Shown piece by piece: positions 22,652-33,348 of a stretch of 64,000 nt of DNA. How positions within the stretch are numbered: position 1 is the first letter of the stretch; each line of letters opens with the position of its first letter. A model generated the notes under the pieces. It was given only the letters and a program-made list of their open reading frames with translations. It made no database searches and had not been told where the DNA came from. The translations under genes and the position numbers were made by a program. Source of the DNA: Holothuria scabra (lineage: Eukaryota; Echinodermata; Holothuroidea; Aspidochirotida; Holothuriidae); assembly GCA_037179385.1 (NCBI GenBank), contig CM074179.1, positions 4,402,001 to 4,466,000 on the forward strand. Direction: 5' to 3'.

Positions 22652-23272
22652 CTCCCGGCTTTTCCCCAGCGGCTCGTTTGCAGCTTCTCTTTCCTTTGTG
22701 TCACAAGTAATAAGTGAAAGTACACTTGCAATGCGACTTCTCGTTTGACCACAAGTTGGGTTTGATGCATGCCGACTTTCCCGTTTCGTGTTTGCGTTTT
22801 GACTTTGGCTTTGCTGTACCTAGTGTTAATCCTTTTTTGTCCATAGTCTGTACCTCTTGAGTAGCTGAGTCGCCCTGTGTTTTCATGTTAATCCTTTTCT
22901 CTGTCTTTAGCAATGTACATATTATATGCCTCTTTAGTAAAATCTCTTTTGACATTTTCAAACGAGATTAAGTAAGCTTAAAAGAAAAGTTTCTGTTCTT
23001 TTGCCAGAGATGTGTGATGGTGGAAGTACACCTCCTTCTGTCTTGAACAATGTATATATTATATGCCTATTTTTGGTGAAATCTGTTTTTTTTTTTTTTG
23101 ACAAGTTCACATGAGATTAAGTAAGCTTGGAAAAATTTCTGTTCCTTTGCCAGGGATGTGTTGATGGTGGAAGTACACCTCATTTTGTCTTTAATAATGT
23201 ACATATTATATGCCTATTTTTGTAAAACCTGTTTTGATATGTTCAAACGAGTTTCAATAAACATGAAAGAAA
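22652..23272 (+). repeat. A1 3' UTR with tandem tail repeats
   Basis: After the ORF2 stop the tail holds three imperfect copies (from about 22890, 23040 and 23190) of a unit of about 150 bp. Shared blocks include AATGTACATATTATATGCC, a T-rich run, and AAAAGTTTCTGTTCTTTTGCC or its variants. The hairpin-like GGTGGAAGTACACC is at 23020-23033 and 23166-23179. Each unit ends in a word resembling the U2 junction (22989-23001, 23135-23147, 23273-23285). They look like 5'-truncated tails inserted one after another at the same site. Confidence 0.78.
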
Positions 23273-23285
23273 AGTATCTGTTCTT
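23273..23285 (+). repeat. U2-derived junction word A1/A2
   Basis: AGTATCTGTTCTT equals U2 snRNA nucleotides 35-47, seen in the U2 half-gene at 33383-33395. It lies exactly between the A-rich 3' end of A1 (ATAAACATGAAAGAAA) and the start of A2. It is best explained as the target duplication of a U2-specific LINE. Confidence 0.85.
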
Positions 23286-23300
23286 TTCATCCAGTCAAGA

Positions 23301-23461
23301 ATGGAGCCATACACATCACGGACCAATGATGAAAATGGTCTGAAGGCCGCGAGGTTGGTCGTTAAGTGTTGTCCTTCAGTGGACGTAATAGCTTCTTCGG
23401 GAAGCAGTATTAAGTTTGGTTTCGCCGAACGGCCCTTTACCAGAGGATCGGGAAGACTTTA
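23301..23461 (+). pseudogene. A2 putative ORF1 N-terminal remnant
   Basis: An ATG 15 bases after the U2 word opens a 53-residue frame (MEPYTSRTNDENGLKAARLV to FTRGSGRL). It ends where the internal deletion should begin. I assign it to ORF1 from position; the similarity to other A copies is slight. Confidence 0.4.
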
Positions 23462-23554
23462 GAAAAAGTATGTATGCACAGTTAGCCAGTGCCGGCGGGA
23501 TCAGGAGGGGAGACTCATTACTATGTTGATACACCACGGTAAAACTAACTCCAA

Positions 23555-26500
23555 GCTTCGGCTTTGTAATGTGTATGCCCCAAATGCTCCGTCCTCCAGA
23601 AGGACTCTTTTTTCTAGAATTTGAGTACTTTTGTTCATGGCCCCGAACCGACCCTCGTGGGTGGTGATTTCAATTGTATTTTTACCAACAATGACAGGTC
23701 AGGGGTGTCTACCAACACATCGTGTTTTACTGGGAAGGAGGAATTGCAGCCTTTTCTTTCCACAAAGTCCCTGGTGGACGATTGGGTTGCGAGTTCCCCC
23801 CAGTCGCCTGGGCATACTTGGCTTCACCCCGGGAAGGGGCAAAGCTCCCGGCTGGACCGGGTCTACATCCCCCTCTCACTCAGCATGTCCGTCATTTTTG
23901 TCCACCCCTGGCTTTGTCTGATCATAACCCCGTGGCCTTGCACTTTACTTTTAAAAATTATCAGATTTAGGGCAGGGGCGTTTGGAACTGCAGTGTGTCT
24001 ATTCTCGATAATAATGATTTTTGTATTGAATTCCGTAATTATTATCCGCTGTGGTGTACCCTCAAACCAGGATTTGCATCCATCGTGGAGTGGTAGGAGA
24101 ATTGTAAGGAAAGTGTGAAGCATATGATGATTCGGCACGGCGTGCGCTTGGCCAAGGAGAGACGGGAGCGGATGAGAAACTCAAGCTATGTTGTATTTCC
24201 GCCGATGCTGCTGAGCTCGCCCAGATTCTTGATGAGCAGAGGAGGGGGCCCTCATTAGGTCGCGGGAGCGGCACCTTGAGCACGGGGAGAAACCTTCTGC
24301 CCTCTTTTTTCAGTAGGAAAGACGCCGTGCTGAATCAAAAGCAATCGATTCTATCCATCTGCCTGACGGCTCTGTTTCTAATGATCATAATGATATTGCT
24401 AATGTTTTTCATGAATTTTATACCAAACTTTTTGCTAATGACCACTCTGTTGATTTGGGTGTGCAAGATTCATTGTTAAATTGTATTAATAATTCACTGG
24501 ATACCACGGACGTCAATATTCTGGAAAATCCTTTTACATTATTCGAAGTTAGACAGGCCCTCTCTGCCATGGCGTCTAACAAGTCCCCAGGGATCGATGG
24601 TCTCCCCCCCCCCCCAGAATTTTACAGAAAGTTTTTTTATTTAAATGGACCAGACCTCTTAGAGGTTTATTCTCATATCTTTAAGGATGGTCATCTGTCT
24701 AAGTCTCAAAGGACAGGCCTTATTGTTCTTCTTCCTAAAAACGGCGATCCTTTAAACCCAGCTAATCGCCGTCCTATCTCCCTTTTGTGTGCTGATTACA
24801 AAATTCTTTCCAAAATGCTGCAGGCCCGGCTATCAAAGGCTTTGCCCAACTTAATCAACGTGTATCAAACTTGTGGCATTCCAAGCCGTTCAATCCACCA
24901 TAATCTGTTCATTGTCCGTGATATCTGTGCCTTTGTTCGTGAGAGGGGCAACTGCTGTGCTCTCCTCTCGCTTGATCAGGAGAAAGCTTTTGATAAAGTT
25001 GATTGGACATTTTTACTTAGAGTTCTCAAGCAATTTAATTTTGGAGAGAATTTTTGCAAATGGATTAATTTCTTTATAATAACATTTCGAGTATTTTTTA
25101 ATGGGAATTTAACCAATGGTGTGCGCATTGAAAGGGGTGTGCGGCAGGGCTGCCCCCTTTCTCCGCTTTTATATGTATTATTTGTTGAACCTCTGGCTAG
25201 GTAAATTGCGGCTAATCCGCGAATTCGGGGCTTCCCTATCCCGGGGACTGGGGGAAGGCCGTTAAATTTTTACAGTATGCTGACGACGCCACCTGCGTGG
25301 CGACCAGTGCTATTGATATTAAAGGCTTCCTGTGTGCCTTTGACATATTCCAGAGGGCTACCGGGGCCTCGGTCAATTAAGCTAAGTCTATGGGTTTAAA
25401 ACTGGGGGGATTTGTGGGGAGAAAACTTCCAGGAAACATTTCTTGGAGTGAAACTGCGATCAAAATTACGGGTGTTTGTTTTGGGAGGCCCCAACGCGGT
25501 CCAGTCAAATTGGGATTCAAAACTGGAAAAAGCCAGCGCGTGCCTGGCCCGCTGGTGGGCCCGGCACTTGACGCTCCTGGGAAAAGTGTTAATCCTCAAT
25601 TCTTTGGTTTTCCGTTGTTTTATCTTATTGCGCCGGTATTTCCAATCCCAGCACCGGTCGCCAGGGAGGTGGTCAGGCTGGCTTTCAATTTTATTTGGGA
25701 TGGTAAGACGGAGAGGGTAGCAAGGAGGTCTGTTTACAAGACAAAAGCCGAGGGTGGGTTAGGACTGGACCCTTTCCGCCTGAAAAACGTGGCTCTCTTG
25801 GTTAGACCTCTCTTTTGTGTTTTAGAGGGAGATTACAGTCAGAATCATAGTCATTTAATTAGGTTTTTGATTGCCAAACAGTTGCGGGGCCCCTTTCCCG
25901 CCATTTGGTCTAACCGCAAGCCGAATAGTGACACTTGCACGCCCAGTCTTACGCGTGCATGTGAGTTTATTTTGCACCTTTTTGAGATCAATCCGAATTT
26001 TCTGCAATTGTGTAACTCTGTCAAAGACATTGTCAATCTTTCGTTTTCCCGGGAGTTCAATGGGGCACCTTTGGTGGAGACCCGTCACCCCTCCCTCCCC
26101 TGGGGACATATTTGGAAGTGTATTTTTCACCCTATTCTGGACAACCGGTTGTGCGACTTTTCATGGAGGCTGGCCCACATGATTGTCCCAACTAGGGCTT
26201 CTCTAAACCGGTGGGGGATGGGTGACGGGATGTGCCCCACCCCCGGCTCAGTGTCAGGCACCTGAAACCATCACCCACCTCTTTTGGGGGTGCTCTAGGT
26301 TAGTGACGGTCCTGCACTGGGTTGGTGAGGCGGCGAGAAGGGTGTGGGGTAATCTGGTTCATTTCTCCCAAAACTTGTTTTTGTTCGGGTCACCGGCCCC
26401 CAGTACGTCAGAGTATACCTTCGGTCGAGTTTGGTTTTTACTGTCAGTTACGAAGTATGCTATCTGGAAAAGCAGATGTGCCATTGCGTTTGACAAAAAA

Positions 26501-26665
26501 TTCCCTGATGATAAGGCAATCATTTTAGAAATTAAAAGTATCGTCAAAGAGAGGGTTATGGCTGACTTTGGCCGGTGGCCAGAGTTTAAGTTTAGAAAGA
26601 TTTGGGCAAACGGGCCTTCCTTTATTTCCCTTAAGAACAGGGTGGTCAGCTTTTCCCTTCCGTAG
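23555..26665 (+). pseudogene. A2 ORF2: partial APE endonuclease, RT and C-terminal domain
   Basis: The reading enters the APE domain at KLRLCNVYAPNAPSS. It has VGGDFNCIF, SSRLDRVYIP and a degenerate LSDHNPV. RT runs from NKSPGIDGLP, where a C run at about 24605-24616 replaces two residues with prolines. It continues with LLPKNGDPLNPANRRPIS, LDQEKAFDKVDWTFL and RGVRQGCPLSPLLY, then a TAA at 25204. The active site YADDATC is at about 25270 in another frame. The C-terminal part has FNFIWDGKTERVARRSVY and CQAPETITHLFWGC, and stops at 26665 (NRVVSFSLP). Several frameshifts are present. Confidence 0.88.
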
Positions 26666-27473
26666 TTAACGCTTATCTTGGTGAAACCTCACCTTGGATT
26701 GTTTTGTTTTTGATGGAAACTTCAGCTGACCTTTTCTTGTTTTGTCAACAGTTTTTTTCCTGTATGAACTGCTGTCTAATTTTTTCCAGTCTTTCCGCAA
26801 ATGCTTGTCTCTTTCCTCATTACGTGATTTGATTGTCTCATAAATCGGGGTTCACCTAGATGCAATTCCGATTCCATTCAAAGGTCCATGTTTCTGTTCT
26901 ACTTTTGGTGAAGGTACACCTCACGGTTAATCCGTGCTTTGTTCTGCCCGATATAGGTTCGTTAATTTTGCTAAGTTTATTCGAGTTGAATTTGAGCAGA
27001 AATTGAGGAAAACTTAAGATGACCTATCGTTTTCATTCTAAAGATTTATTTTTGTGTACATATTTACTGCCAGGGAACTGACACCGAAAGTGTTTATTAG
27101 CTTTAAATTTGGTAAAGGTCTGCCAGTCATTGTGCTAAGCCAAATCGTCTTTCTTTTATGACATGACAGTTTACCTGAGTTGAACTTAAGCAAAGTTGAG
27201 AGAAACTGAGAGTTTGTATTACTTTATGGTGAAAGGACACCCCAAATCTCGTTTCAGTCTTGTTTGGACATTTTATTTTGAATTGTTACACTCTTGCCTT
27301 TGGTTTGCAAACTCTCAAATTGTGAAATTATGTCATGCGAGTGTATATAGGTTGTTCACCTTTTATGTTGAGCGTCGGTAAAAGTACACCGTGTAATATG
27401 TTCATATCATATCATTATTTTGTACGCATTTTCTATGACAAGGAATTGATAGTTTCAATAAACATGAAAGAAA
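26666..27473 (+). other. A2 3' UTR
   Basis: About 800 bp of T-rich non-coding sequence. It holds the tail hairpin three times, as GGTGAAGGTACACC (26907-26920), GGTGAAAGGACACC (27228-27241) and GGTAAAAGTACACC (27377-27390). A U2-like TTTCTGTTCT lies just before the first. It ends AATAAACATGAAAGAAA. Confidence 0.75.
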
Positions 27474-27486
27474 AGTATCTGTTCTT
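27474..27486 (+). repeat. U2-derived junction word A2/A3
   Basis: AGTATCTGTTCTT is identical to U2 nucleotides 35-47. It sits between the 3' end of A2 and the first base of A3. Confidence 0.85.
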
Positions 27487-27501
27487 GGAGCATAGAGATG
27501 T

Positions 27502-29082
27502 ATGATGGCTACTCTTAAGAGAGACGCCTCGGTACAGCTTAAGCTGGAAAAGAGTGTTGTGGAAGTCTGTTTTTGATGTTTTGAAGGAGAATGGAGTTGA
27601 TCCTGGTAAACACCTTGTTGCTGTTCAAGAGCTACCTGGTCGTATGTATGACGTTACTTTTAAAACTAGTGATTTGATGAGACAGTTTGTGACGCCGTTG
27701 TCTCGTGAGCAGGGTACTACTGCCACTCCGTATACCAGTTTCTGCGACATTAGTATTTGTACTGCATGTTCCTCATGAACTAAACGATAACGCTGTTCGT
27801 TACGTACTTGGGAGATATAGCCGAGTTATTTCTGGCAGGTTTTTGACATGCACTGACTATCCAGAGGTTTATAATGGAACTCCACAGTACAAGATTGTTC
27901 TCAAAGAAAACATTCCATCTTCTGTCAATTTCGGAGGGAGACCATGTTGGGTAAGATACAAAGGTCAACCTAGAACGTGTTTAAAATGTGGAGGAAAAGA
28001 CCATGAAGTTAAGGACTGTGAGCAGGTGAGGTGTTTTCAGTGCAACGGTATAGTCCATTTAAAGAAGGATTGTAAAGAAGAGGCAAATTGTTCTATGTGT
28101 GAGAAATCGGGTCACATTTATAGGAATTGTCCCATTTCTTTTGCCAATGTCATAAGTCCATCTCCTCTCACTTGGATTACCGGGCCCAACTTGGTAGAAC
28201 CGGAAAGTACGGAGTGTGTAGGCCTACCTGAGAAAAATTCTCAAACAGGTGAAGCCGAACCTAAACCTGGGAATGAACCCACTGTTATCTATGATTCTGA
28301 AAACGATATGGAAGACGGCCAGAAAATACCTGATGAAAATTCTGTCATGGACGTTGTTACACAAGAGGACAGTGTAAAAAGTGTGAAGGAAGCTGGGCCA
28401 GTGTGAAGACCCCAGGAAAAGTCACAGCAAGGGTGACCCCACTGATCTAAGTGATTTTAGGGAAGGCTGTGCAAGGGGTCAAAAAGTACCAGAAGATATT
28501 TCTGACATGGAAGATGTTACCACCGAGGAAATTAATGAAATGGCGCAGTCTGTGGATAAAGCTTTCGAAGGTGAAGGCCAAAGCCAGTGTGACCTTTTTG
28601 ATTGTGAGGACTCTGACCCAACTCAAGCAAAGGCGTCTAGCTGGGCAGATGAGGTGACTAATGCCAGTCTCCACAGGCACACGGAGATTAAATGGTGCAA
28701 AGCCCCAATTAAGAGAAGAAGTGAATCACAACCCACAGATGGCAAAAGGAAGGATAGATCTAGATCAAGGATTCGTTTTCCTCAGGAGAACCCACTGGAC
28801 AACATTAAAATGACCCAGATATTTCTAGAGGAAGAGCCGTGGCACGCTTGCTTCGCCAAGGGATGTCATGAACAGTTCTCCGGTTTCAAAATGTTGAAGA
28901 AGCACGCTGATGAAGCCCACCCACACCTTGAGAGCTCGTCCTACCCATGTGCCTTAAAGAGGTCATGTTCGCAGGTATTTTCATCACCCCGAGAATGGCT
29001 CCAGCACATTGGCAAGAAGCACCCCAGATTTGTTAAGACACGTGATGTGGAGTTTTTCGATTCGTACTTTCTGGACAAGTGA
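27502..29082 (+). pseudogene. A3 ORF1 (zinc-knuckle protein with C-terminal C2H2 fingers)
   Basis: It starts MMATLKRDASVQLKLEKS with shifts near 27565 and 27740. The N-terminal domain reads LKENGVDPGKHLVAVQELPG and VLHVPHELNDNAVRYVLGRY. Three CCHC knuckles follow (CLKCGGKDHEVKDC, CFQCNGIVHLKKDC, CSMCEKSGHIYRNC), then an acidic linker broken near 28406. The end is a basic stretch (KRKDRSRSRIRF) and two C2H2 fingers of C-x4-C-x12-H-x4-H type (CFAKGC...H, CALKRSC...H). It closes with FFDSYFLDK. The fingers are shared by A copies and absent from B. Confidence 0.88.
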
Positions 29083-29103
29083 TGTGCTCCCAACAGGAAA
29101 AAG

Positions 29104-32100
29104 ATGGGTCTGGGTTTTACCTTGATTTTACATTTGTATTTACTGTTGCTTTTCCTTTTAGATCTAGACTTTGTAATGAGAGGAGCTAAGAAACTGAGGG
29201 TTGCTACCCTAAACGTTAATAAAATGCGGGACAATATAAAATGCTCCAGAGTGGTGCAGTGGGGCAAAATGTTGAATATTGATATCTTGTTATTGCAAGA
29301 AACTCGTGAAGTGTATGCCTTTTTCCGCAATCAATGGGGTAATCAAGTTTATTTTTCTGCCAGTGCTTCCAACAAATCTGGAGGAAATTGTATTGCTTTC
29401 AATCCAAATCTCTCGTGCTCTGTTTCAGACGTTAGATGCGATCTATTAGGTAGGTGCATCTCTGTCCTTTGCACAATAGAAAACTCATCCTTTCGTATTT
29501 GTAACGTTCACGCTCCTAACGCAGTTAAAGAAAGGAGAAAATTTCTAAGAGAGCTTGATTTGTACATTCATGGTAATAATCCTTTTGTACTGGCAGGTGA
29601 TTTTAGCTGTGTAATAGATTGGTTTGATCGTTTAAACTCTTCACGGAATTCTTCTATTTTGTATGGCCGTGAGGAGCTAAGCAGTGTTATTTCTACTTAT
29701 GGTTTAATTGATTGTAATAGATCGCTGCATCCGAGCAATCCGGGGTATACCTGGGCTCGCACTAACCATAATCAAAAATCTAGATTGGACAGGATTTATT
29801 TGCCTAAAGACTTTGATTTACTAAGTTCCGATACAACCCCCTTCCCGTTTTCGGATAATAACGGTGCCTGGGCCCACTTCGAAGTACCCTTTACTACCTC
29901 AAAAGGGAAGGGCTACTGGAAATACAATGTTTCTTTGAACAAGGATAAGCTTTTCTGTCAGGATTTAATTAATTACTATGCTCTATGGAAGTCTTTGAAA
30001 CCAGGTTTTCAGACCGTTTCAGACTGGTGGGAGTGTATTAAAATTAGAATCAGAGAGCTTGCTATTCAACACGGCAAGCGTATTGCTAAGAAGAAAAGAG
30101 AGCGGCTTCATGAGCTGCAAAATTTATGCTCCAATTCTAGTCAGAAAGTGGTGGAACAGCTTATTGATAACGAAGTTGAAGGGGCATATGTAAGATCAAG
30201 GGCTACGTATTTAGATGAGGGTGAAAAGATGTCGGCCTTCTTCTTTCGCCAAGAGAAGCGCCGTGCCGACCAAAAAGTTATTCATGGTATAAAAAATTCT
30301 GTTGGGGTTACAGTTTCTACCACAAAAGAAATTTTGAGTGTCTTTGAATCCTTTTATAGTCATTTATACTCTAAGCAAAGTGATATTGATTGCCATGTTC
30401 AGCAAAAGTTTATCAACTCATTGAGTAAAGTTGTTTGTGACAAAGAATTTGATGCTCCTATCACGTTGGGAGAGATAAGAAATGCTCTGGCATTAACGGC
30501 TGCCAATAAGGCACCTGGATGTGATGGTATCCCTTATGAATTTTATAAAGACTTCCTTGACGTAATCAATGACATTTTTGAAAGAGGTACACTGACTGAA
30601 TCACAATCCATTGGTGTCATAGCACTGCTGCGGAAAAAGGGTGATGATTTCAACCCGGGTAATTGGCCCCCAATAAGCTTCCTAAATTCAGACTACAAGC
30701 TGATTCCTAAAGTTCTTCAATTAAGGCTTTCAAAGGTTATGCCCACTATTGTAAACGAGTTTCAAACGTGTGCAATACCTGGAAGAACTATACATAATAA
30801 TATGTTTTTATCGAGGGACATCGTTGATTATTCCTTTCTGAAGAATAGCCCTTGTGCCTTTCTGTCAATGGACCAGGGAAAAGCCTTTGACAAGGTCGAT
30901 TAGGCGTTTTTAATGAAAACCCTCAGTTAAGTTTAATTTTGGTAAGAATTTTCTTCACTGGATTGCTATTCTCTACAAGAATATTCAGAGTCGTGTATTA
31001 GTCAATGGGTTCTTTTCTAAATCAGTGTCAATATCACGTGGTGTTAGACAAGGCTGTCCCTTGTCGCCGTTGTTATATGTATTGTTTATTGAACCTTTGG
31101 CTAGTTATATATACGCTCAATCTACCGAGAACATGGCAAAAGGGTAAAATTCCTACAGTATGCTGATGACGCAACATGTGTTGCGTCAAGCATAAACGAT
31201 ATTTGTCAGTTTTTAAATGTTTTTAACCTTTTTCAAAGGGCTACGGGTGCTTCCATAAATGAGGAAAAGACCAAGGATTTAAAACTAGGTAGTCTGAAGA
31301 ATGAAAAGATGCCTGGTGACATTTCTTTTAGCTGCTCATCAATTAAAATTACAGGAATTTTCTTTGGATCCTTTGAAGTCATTCAGTCTAATTGGGACAA
31401 CAAAGTCCAAGCCATCAGAATTTTGAACATGTGGAAAAAAAGGCACTTAAGTTTAATAGGTAAAGTGTTAGTTATTAACACCGTTATTTACCCCTTAATT
31501 TATTATATAGCCCCTATCTACCGTATGCCTGATGCCTTTGTGAAGGAACCGAACAAAGTTGTGTTTTCGTTCATATGGGGCGAGAGGAAACCTGACCTAG
31601 TCACTAGACAAGTTATTTCACTGCCAAAGCAAAGTGGTGGGTTAGCCCTCGATAATCTGAGAATTAAAGTAGATGCTCTGTTCGTGAAACCTTTGTTTTC
31701 TTTGTTAGACGGAAGTTATCCGAATTACTTATCCCTCGCTCGTTATTTTTTAGCCAAGCCACTTCGAGTCTCCTTTTCTTCTATTTGGTCGAACTCGAGG
31801 CCTAATTCAGATCTTTGTTCGCCATCCCTTGTTTATGCAGGTGACTTGTTAAAGCGGCTCTTTAATATAAGCGAGGTCTTCTATCATGATTGTAAGAGGA
31901 CTAAGGACATTGTTAAACTGCTGCAAAATGTTAATGTCGATGTGACGATTGTCAGGAAACACCCAACCTTTCCATGGGACAATATTTGGAAGTTAACGTT
32001 CAATGGCATTTTGGATAATAAGTGGAAAGACTTCCAATGGCAGCTGGCACACGAAATTTTGTACACGGGGCAAAGAATTAGAAGCTGGGGGATGGGCGAC

Positions 32101-32301
32101 GGCTTGTGCCCAAGAGACACTTGCAGTGAAATTGAAACAACCAAACACATAATGTGGGAATGTCCAAAAGTTAAACCTATTCGTGACTGGTTACAAAAAA
32201 TATTAAAGCAAATGCTGGGTGACAATGCTTCTGAACAGTTTCAGTACACCCTTTTCACTTACGGTTTTCCTGAGTTGAAAACACCTAAGGTAGTCTTTTG
32301 A
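29104..32301 (+). pseudogene. A3 ORF2: APE endonuclease, reverse transcriptase, C-terminal domain
   Basis: The ATG at 29104 is 21 bp after ORF1; a start at 29176 (MRGAKKLRVATLNVN) fits family A better. The APE domain has LLLQETREV, but AGDFSC replaces GDFN and FSDNNGAW replaces SDH, so two catalytic positions are changed. RT has NKAPGCDGIPYEFYK, RKKGDDFNPGNWPPISFLN and DQGKAFDKVD. A TAG (Trp expected) then stops it at 30903, followed by a frameshift. The frame continues from GVRQGCPLSPLLY, QYADDATCVASS at about 31155, ITGIFFGSFE and CPRDTCSEIETTKHIMWECP to 32301. The last 80 or so residues lie past that stop. Confidence 0.9.
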
Positions 32302-32674
32302 GAATTTGGTATGTGTTTTGTGTCACAAAGTTCATCGTTTGGAAATCTAGATGTGTTCGTATTTTCCAATCTGAAGATCATCCAAGTAAAACTATTGTAT
32401 CGTCAATCATCAAAAATATAACAGACAGGTTAAAAGCGGATCACAGTAGGTAAAAATTTGGTAAGTTTGAAGAAATGTGGGTTAAAAACAAATCATTTGT
32501 AAAAATGACAAATCGTGGTCTTCAGTTCATCTTGTGAAAACTTTTTCAGCATTATTTTCTTTGCAGGAAGGTATTTATTTTCATTCTTCCCGTGTCCCTT
32601 AATTTAATGTAAATAGTGTAAATATTGTACATATTCTGATGTCTGAATATAAATAAATTTGAAGTTTTCACTTC

Positions 32675-32694
32675 AAAAAAAAAAAAAAAAAAAA
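32675..32694 (+). repeat. A3 poly(A) tail
   Basis: A run of 20 A marks the 3' end of A3, directly before U2 sequence. Confidence 0.9.
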
Positions 32695-32823
32695 TACCTG
32701 AAATGCGACTTATCGAGTCGCTTGTATATTAAACTGATTTTTGCCACTGGGCTATGGAATAGGAGCTTGCTCCGTCCTAGCCACGGGTTGGCCCGGTCTT
32801 GCACTACCTCCGGGATTCGGCCC
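32695..32823 (+). ncRNA. U2: U2 snRNA gene, 3' half, cut by A3
   Basis: This matches the 3' two-thirds of U2, the spliceosomal RNA that pairs with the branch site. Stem-loop IIb is intact (GCGACT TATCG AGTCGC, 32705-32721). The Sm site GATTTTTG is at 32736-32743. Stem-loop III holds the conserved TGGAATAGGAGCTTGCTCCG flanked by paired GGCTA and TAGCC. Stem-loop IV reads GGGTTGGCCCGG to CCGGGATTCGGCCC. It starts near human U2 nucleotide 57. Stem-loop I, the branch-site region and nucleotides up to about 56 are missing, so it cannot make a working RNA. Confidence 0.92.
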
Positions 32824-33348
32824 ACTCCCTTCGGGGAGAATATATAACTATGTAGAAACAAGAAATTCCTCAGCTTAGCAAGTGAGTGACCTGTCAATCA
32901 CTGCATCCAGGTTCAAAGGGCATTTCGAATACACCCCCCCCCCGGCAAAATGTCCTTAATCGCTTTATTTCATCTTTGCGGGTGCAACACACATAACTTA
33001 AATTTTTGAATCTGAATGACGTCACGACTTTCAAGGCCTCAACCAATCAAAGTACGCCATTGAAATTCAGGCGGTATGTTTAACGAACAGATAGCTGCAG
33101 TAAAATTCGGCTGGAATTCTGAGCCAGATATTTTGTTTCACCGAGAAGCAATGCTTTATTCACGAAGTTGCCCACAGAGCGGACTTGGAAACCGTTAAAT
33201 TTGCATTTAGACAACGAAATACGGGGGTAAGTTGAATAAAATGTATTATTTTGGGGCATGAACGATAGTAATCGATCATCAAAAGAGGGCGGTTTTGATT
33301 TCGTTCGTAAGTTTGGGATTAAAAAGAGGCACGGCCCCTTAAATCGGT
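32824..33348 (+). other. Spacer between tandem U2 snRNA genes
   Basis: These 525 bp separate the end of one U2 gene from the start of the next. Part of it is repeated at 45013-45162. It contains a small CTCC/GGAG hairpin just after U2 and a possible snRNA 3' box, GTAGAAACAAGA, at 32852-32863 (GTAAAAACAAGA in the other copy). A C run lies near 32934. The U2 promoter should lie in the last 100-250 bp; I could not identify its PSE. Confidence 0.7.
32852..32863 (+). promoter_or_regulatory. Possible snRNA 3' box
   Basis: GTAGAAACAAGA lies 28 bp after the U2 end and roughly fits the snRNA 3'-box pattern GTTT-AAA-AGA. The counterpart near 45042 is GTAAAAACAAGA. Its distance is a little longer than usual. 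Confidence 0.35.

Larger units (their letters stand above)
23286..27473 (+). mobile_element. Family A LINE copy A2
   Basis: This copy is bounded by U2 words at 23273-23285 and 27474-27486. A short ORF1 N-terminal remnant is followed directly by the middle of the APE domain, so the rest of ORF1 and the start of ORF2 are deleted. The RT, C-terminal domain and a long 3' UTR are present. The 3' end is ATAAACATGAAAGAAA, the same as A1. Confidence 0.87.
27487..32694 (+). mobile_element. Family A LINE copy A3, nearly full length
   Basis: At 5.2 kb this is the most complete uninterrupted A copy: a 5' UTR of 15 bases at most, ORF1, 21 bp, ORF2 and a 3' UTR ending in about 20 A. It is flanked by the U2 word on the left and by the U2 3' half on the right. 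Its 3' end (poly(A) after GAAGTTTTCACTTC) differs from the AACATGAAAGAAA ends of A1 and A2, so it is a different subfamily. Confidence 0.9.

Noticed and set aside
27700..28170. The CCHC protein as a host zinc-knuckle (CNBP-like) gene
   Set aside because: It is followed by APE/RT coding sequence and bounded by U2 junction words, so it is LINE ORF1.
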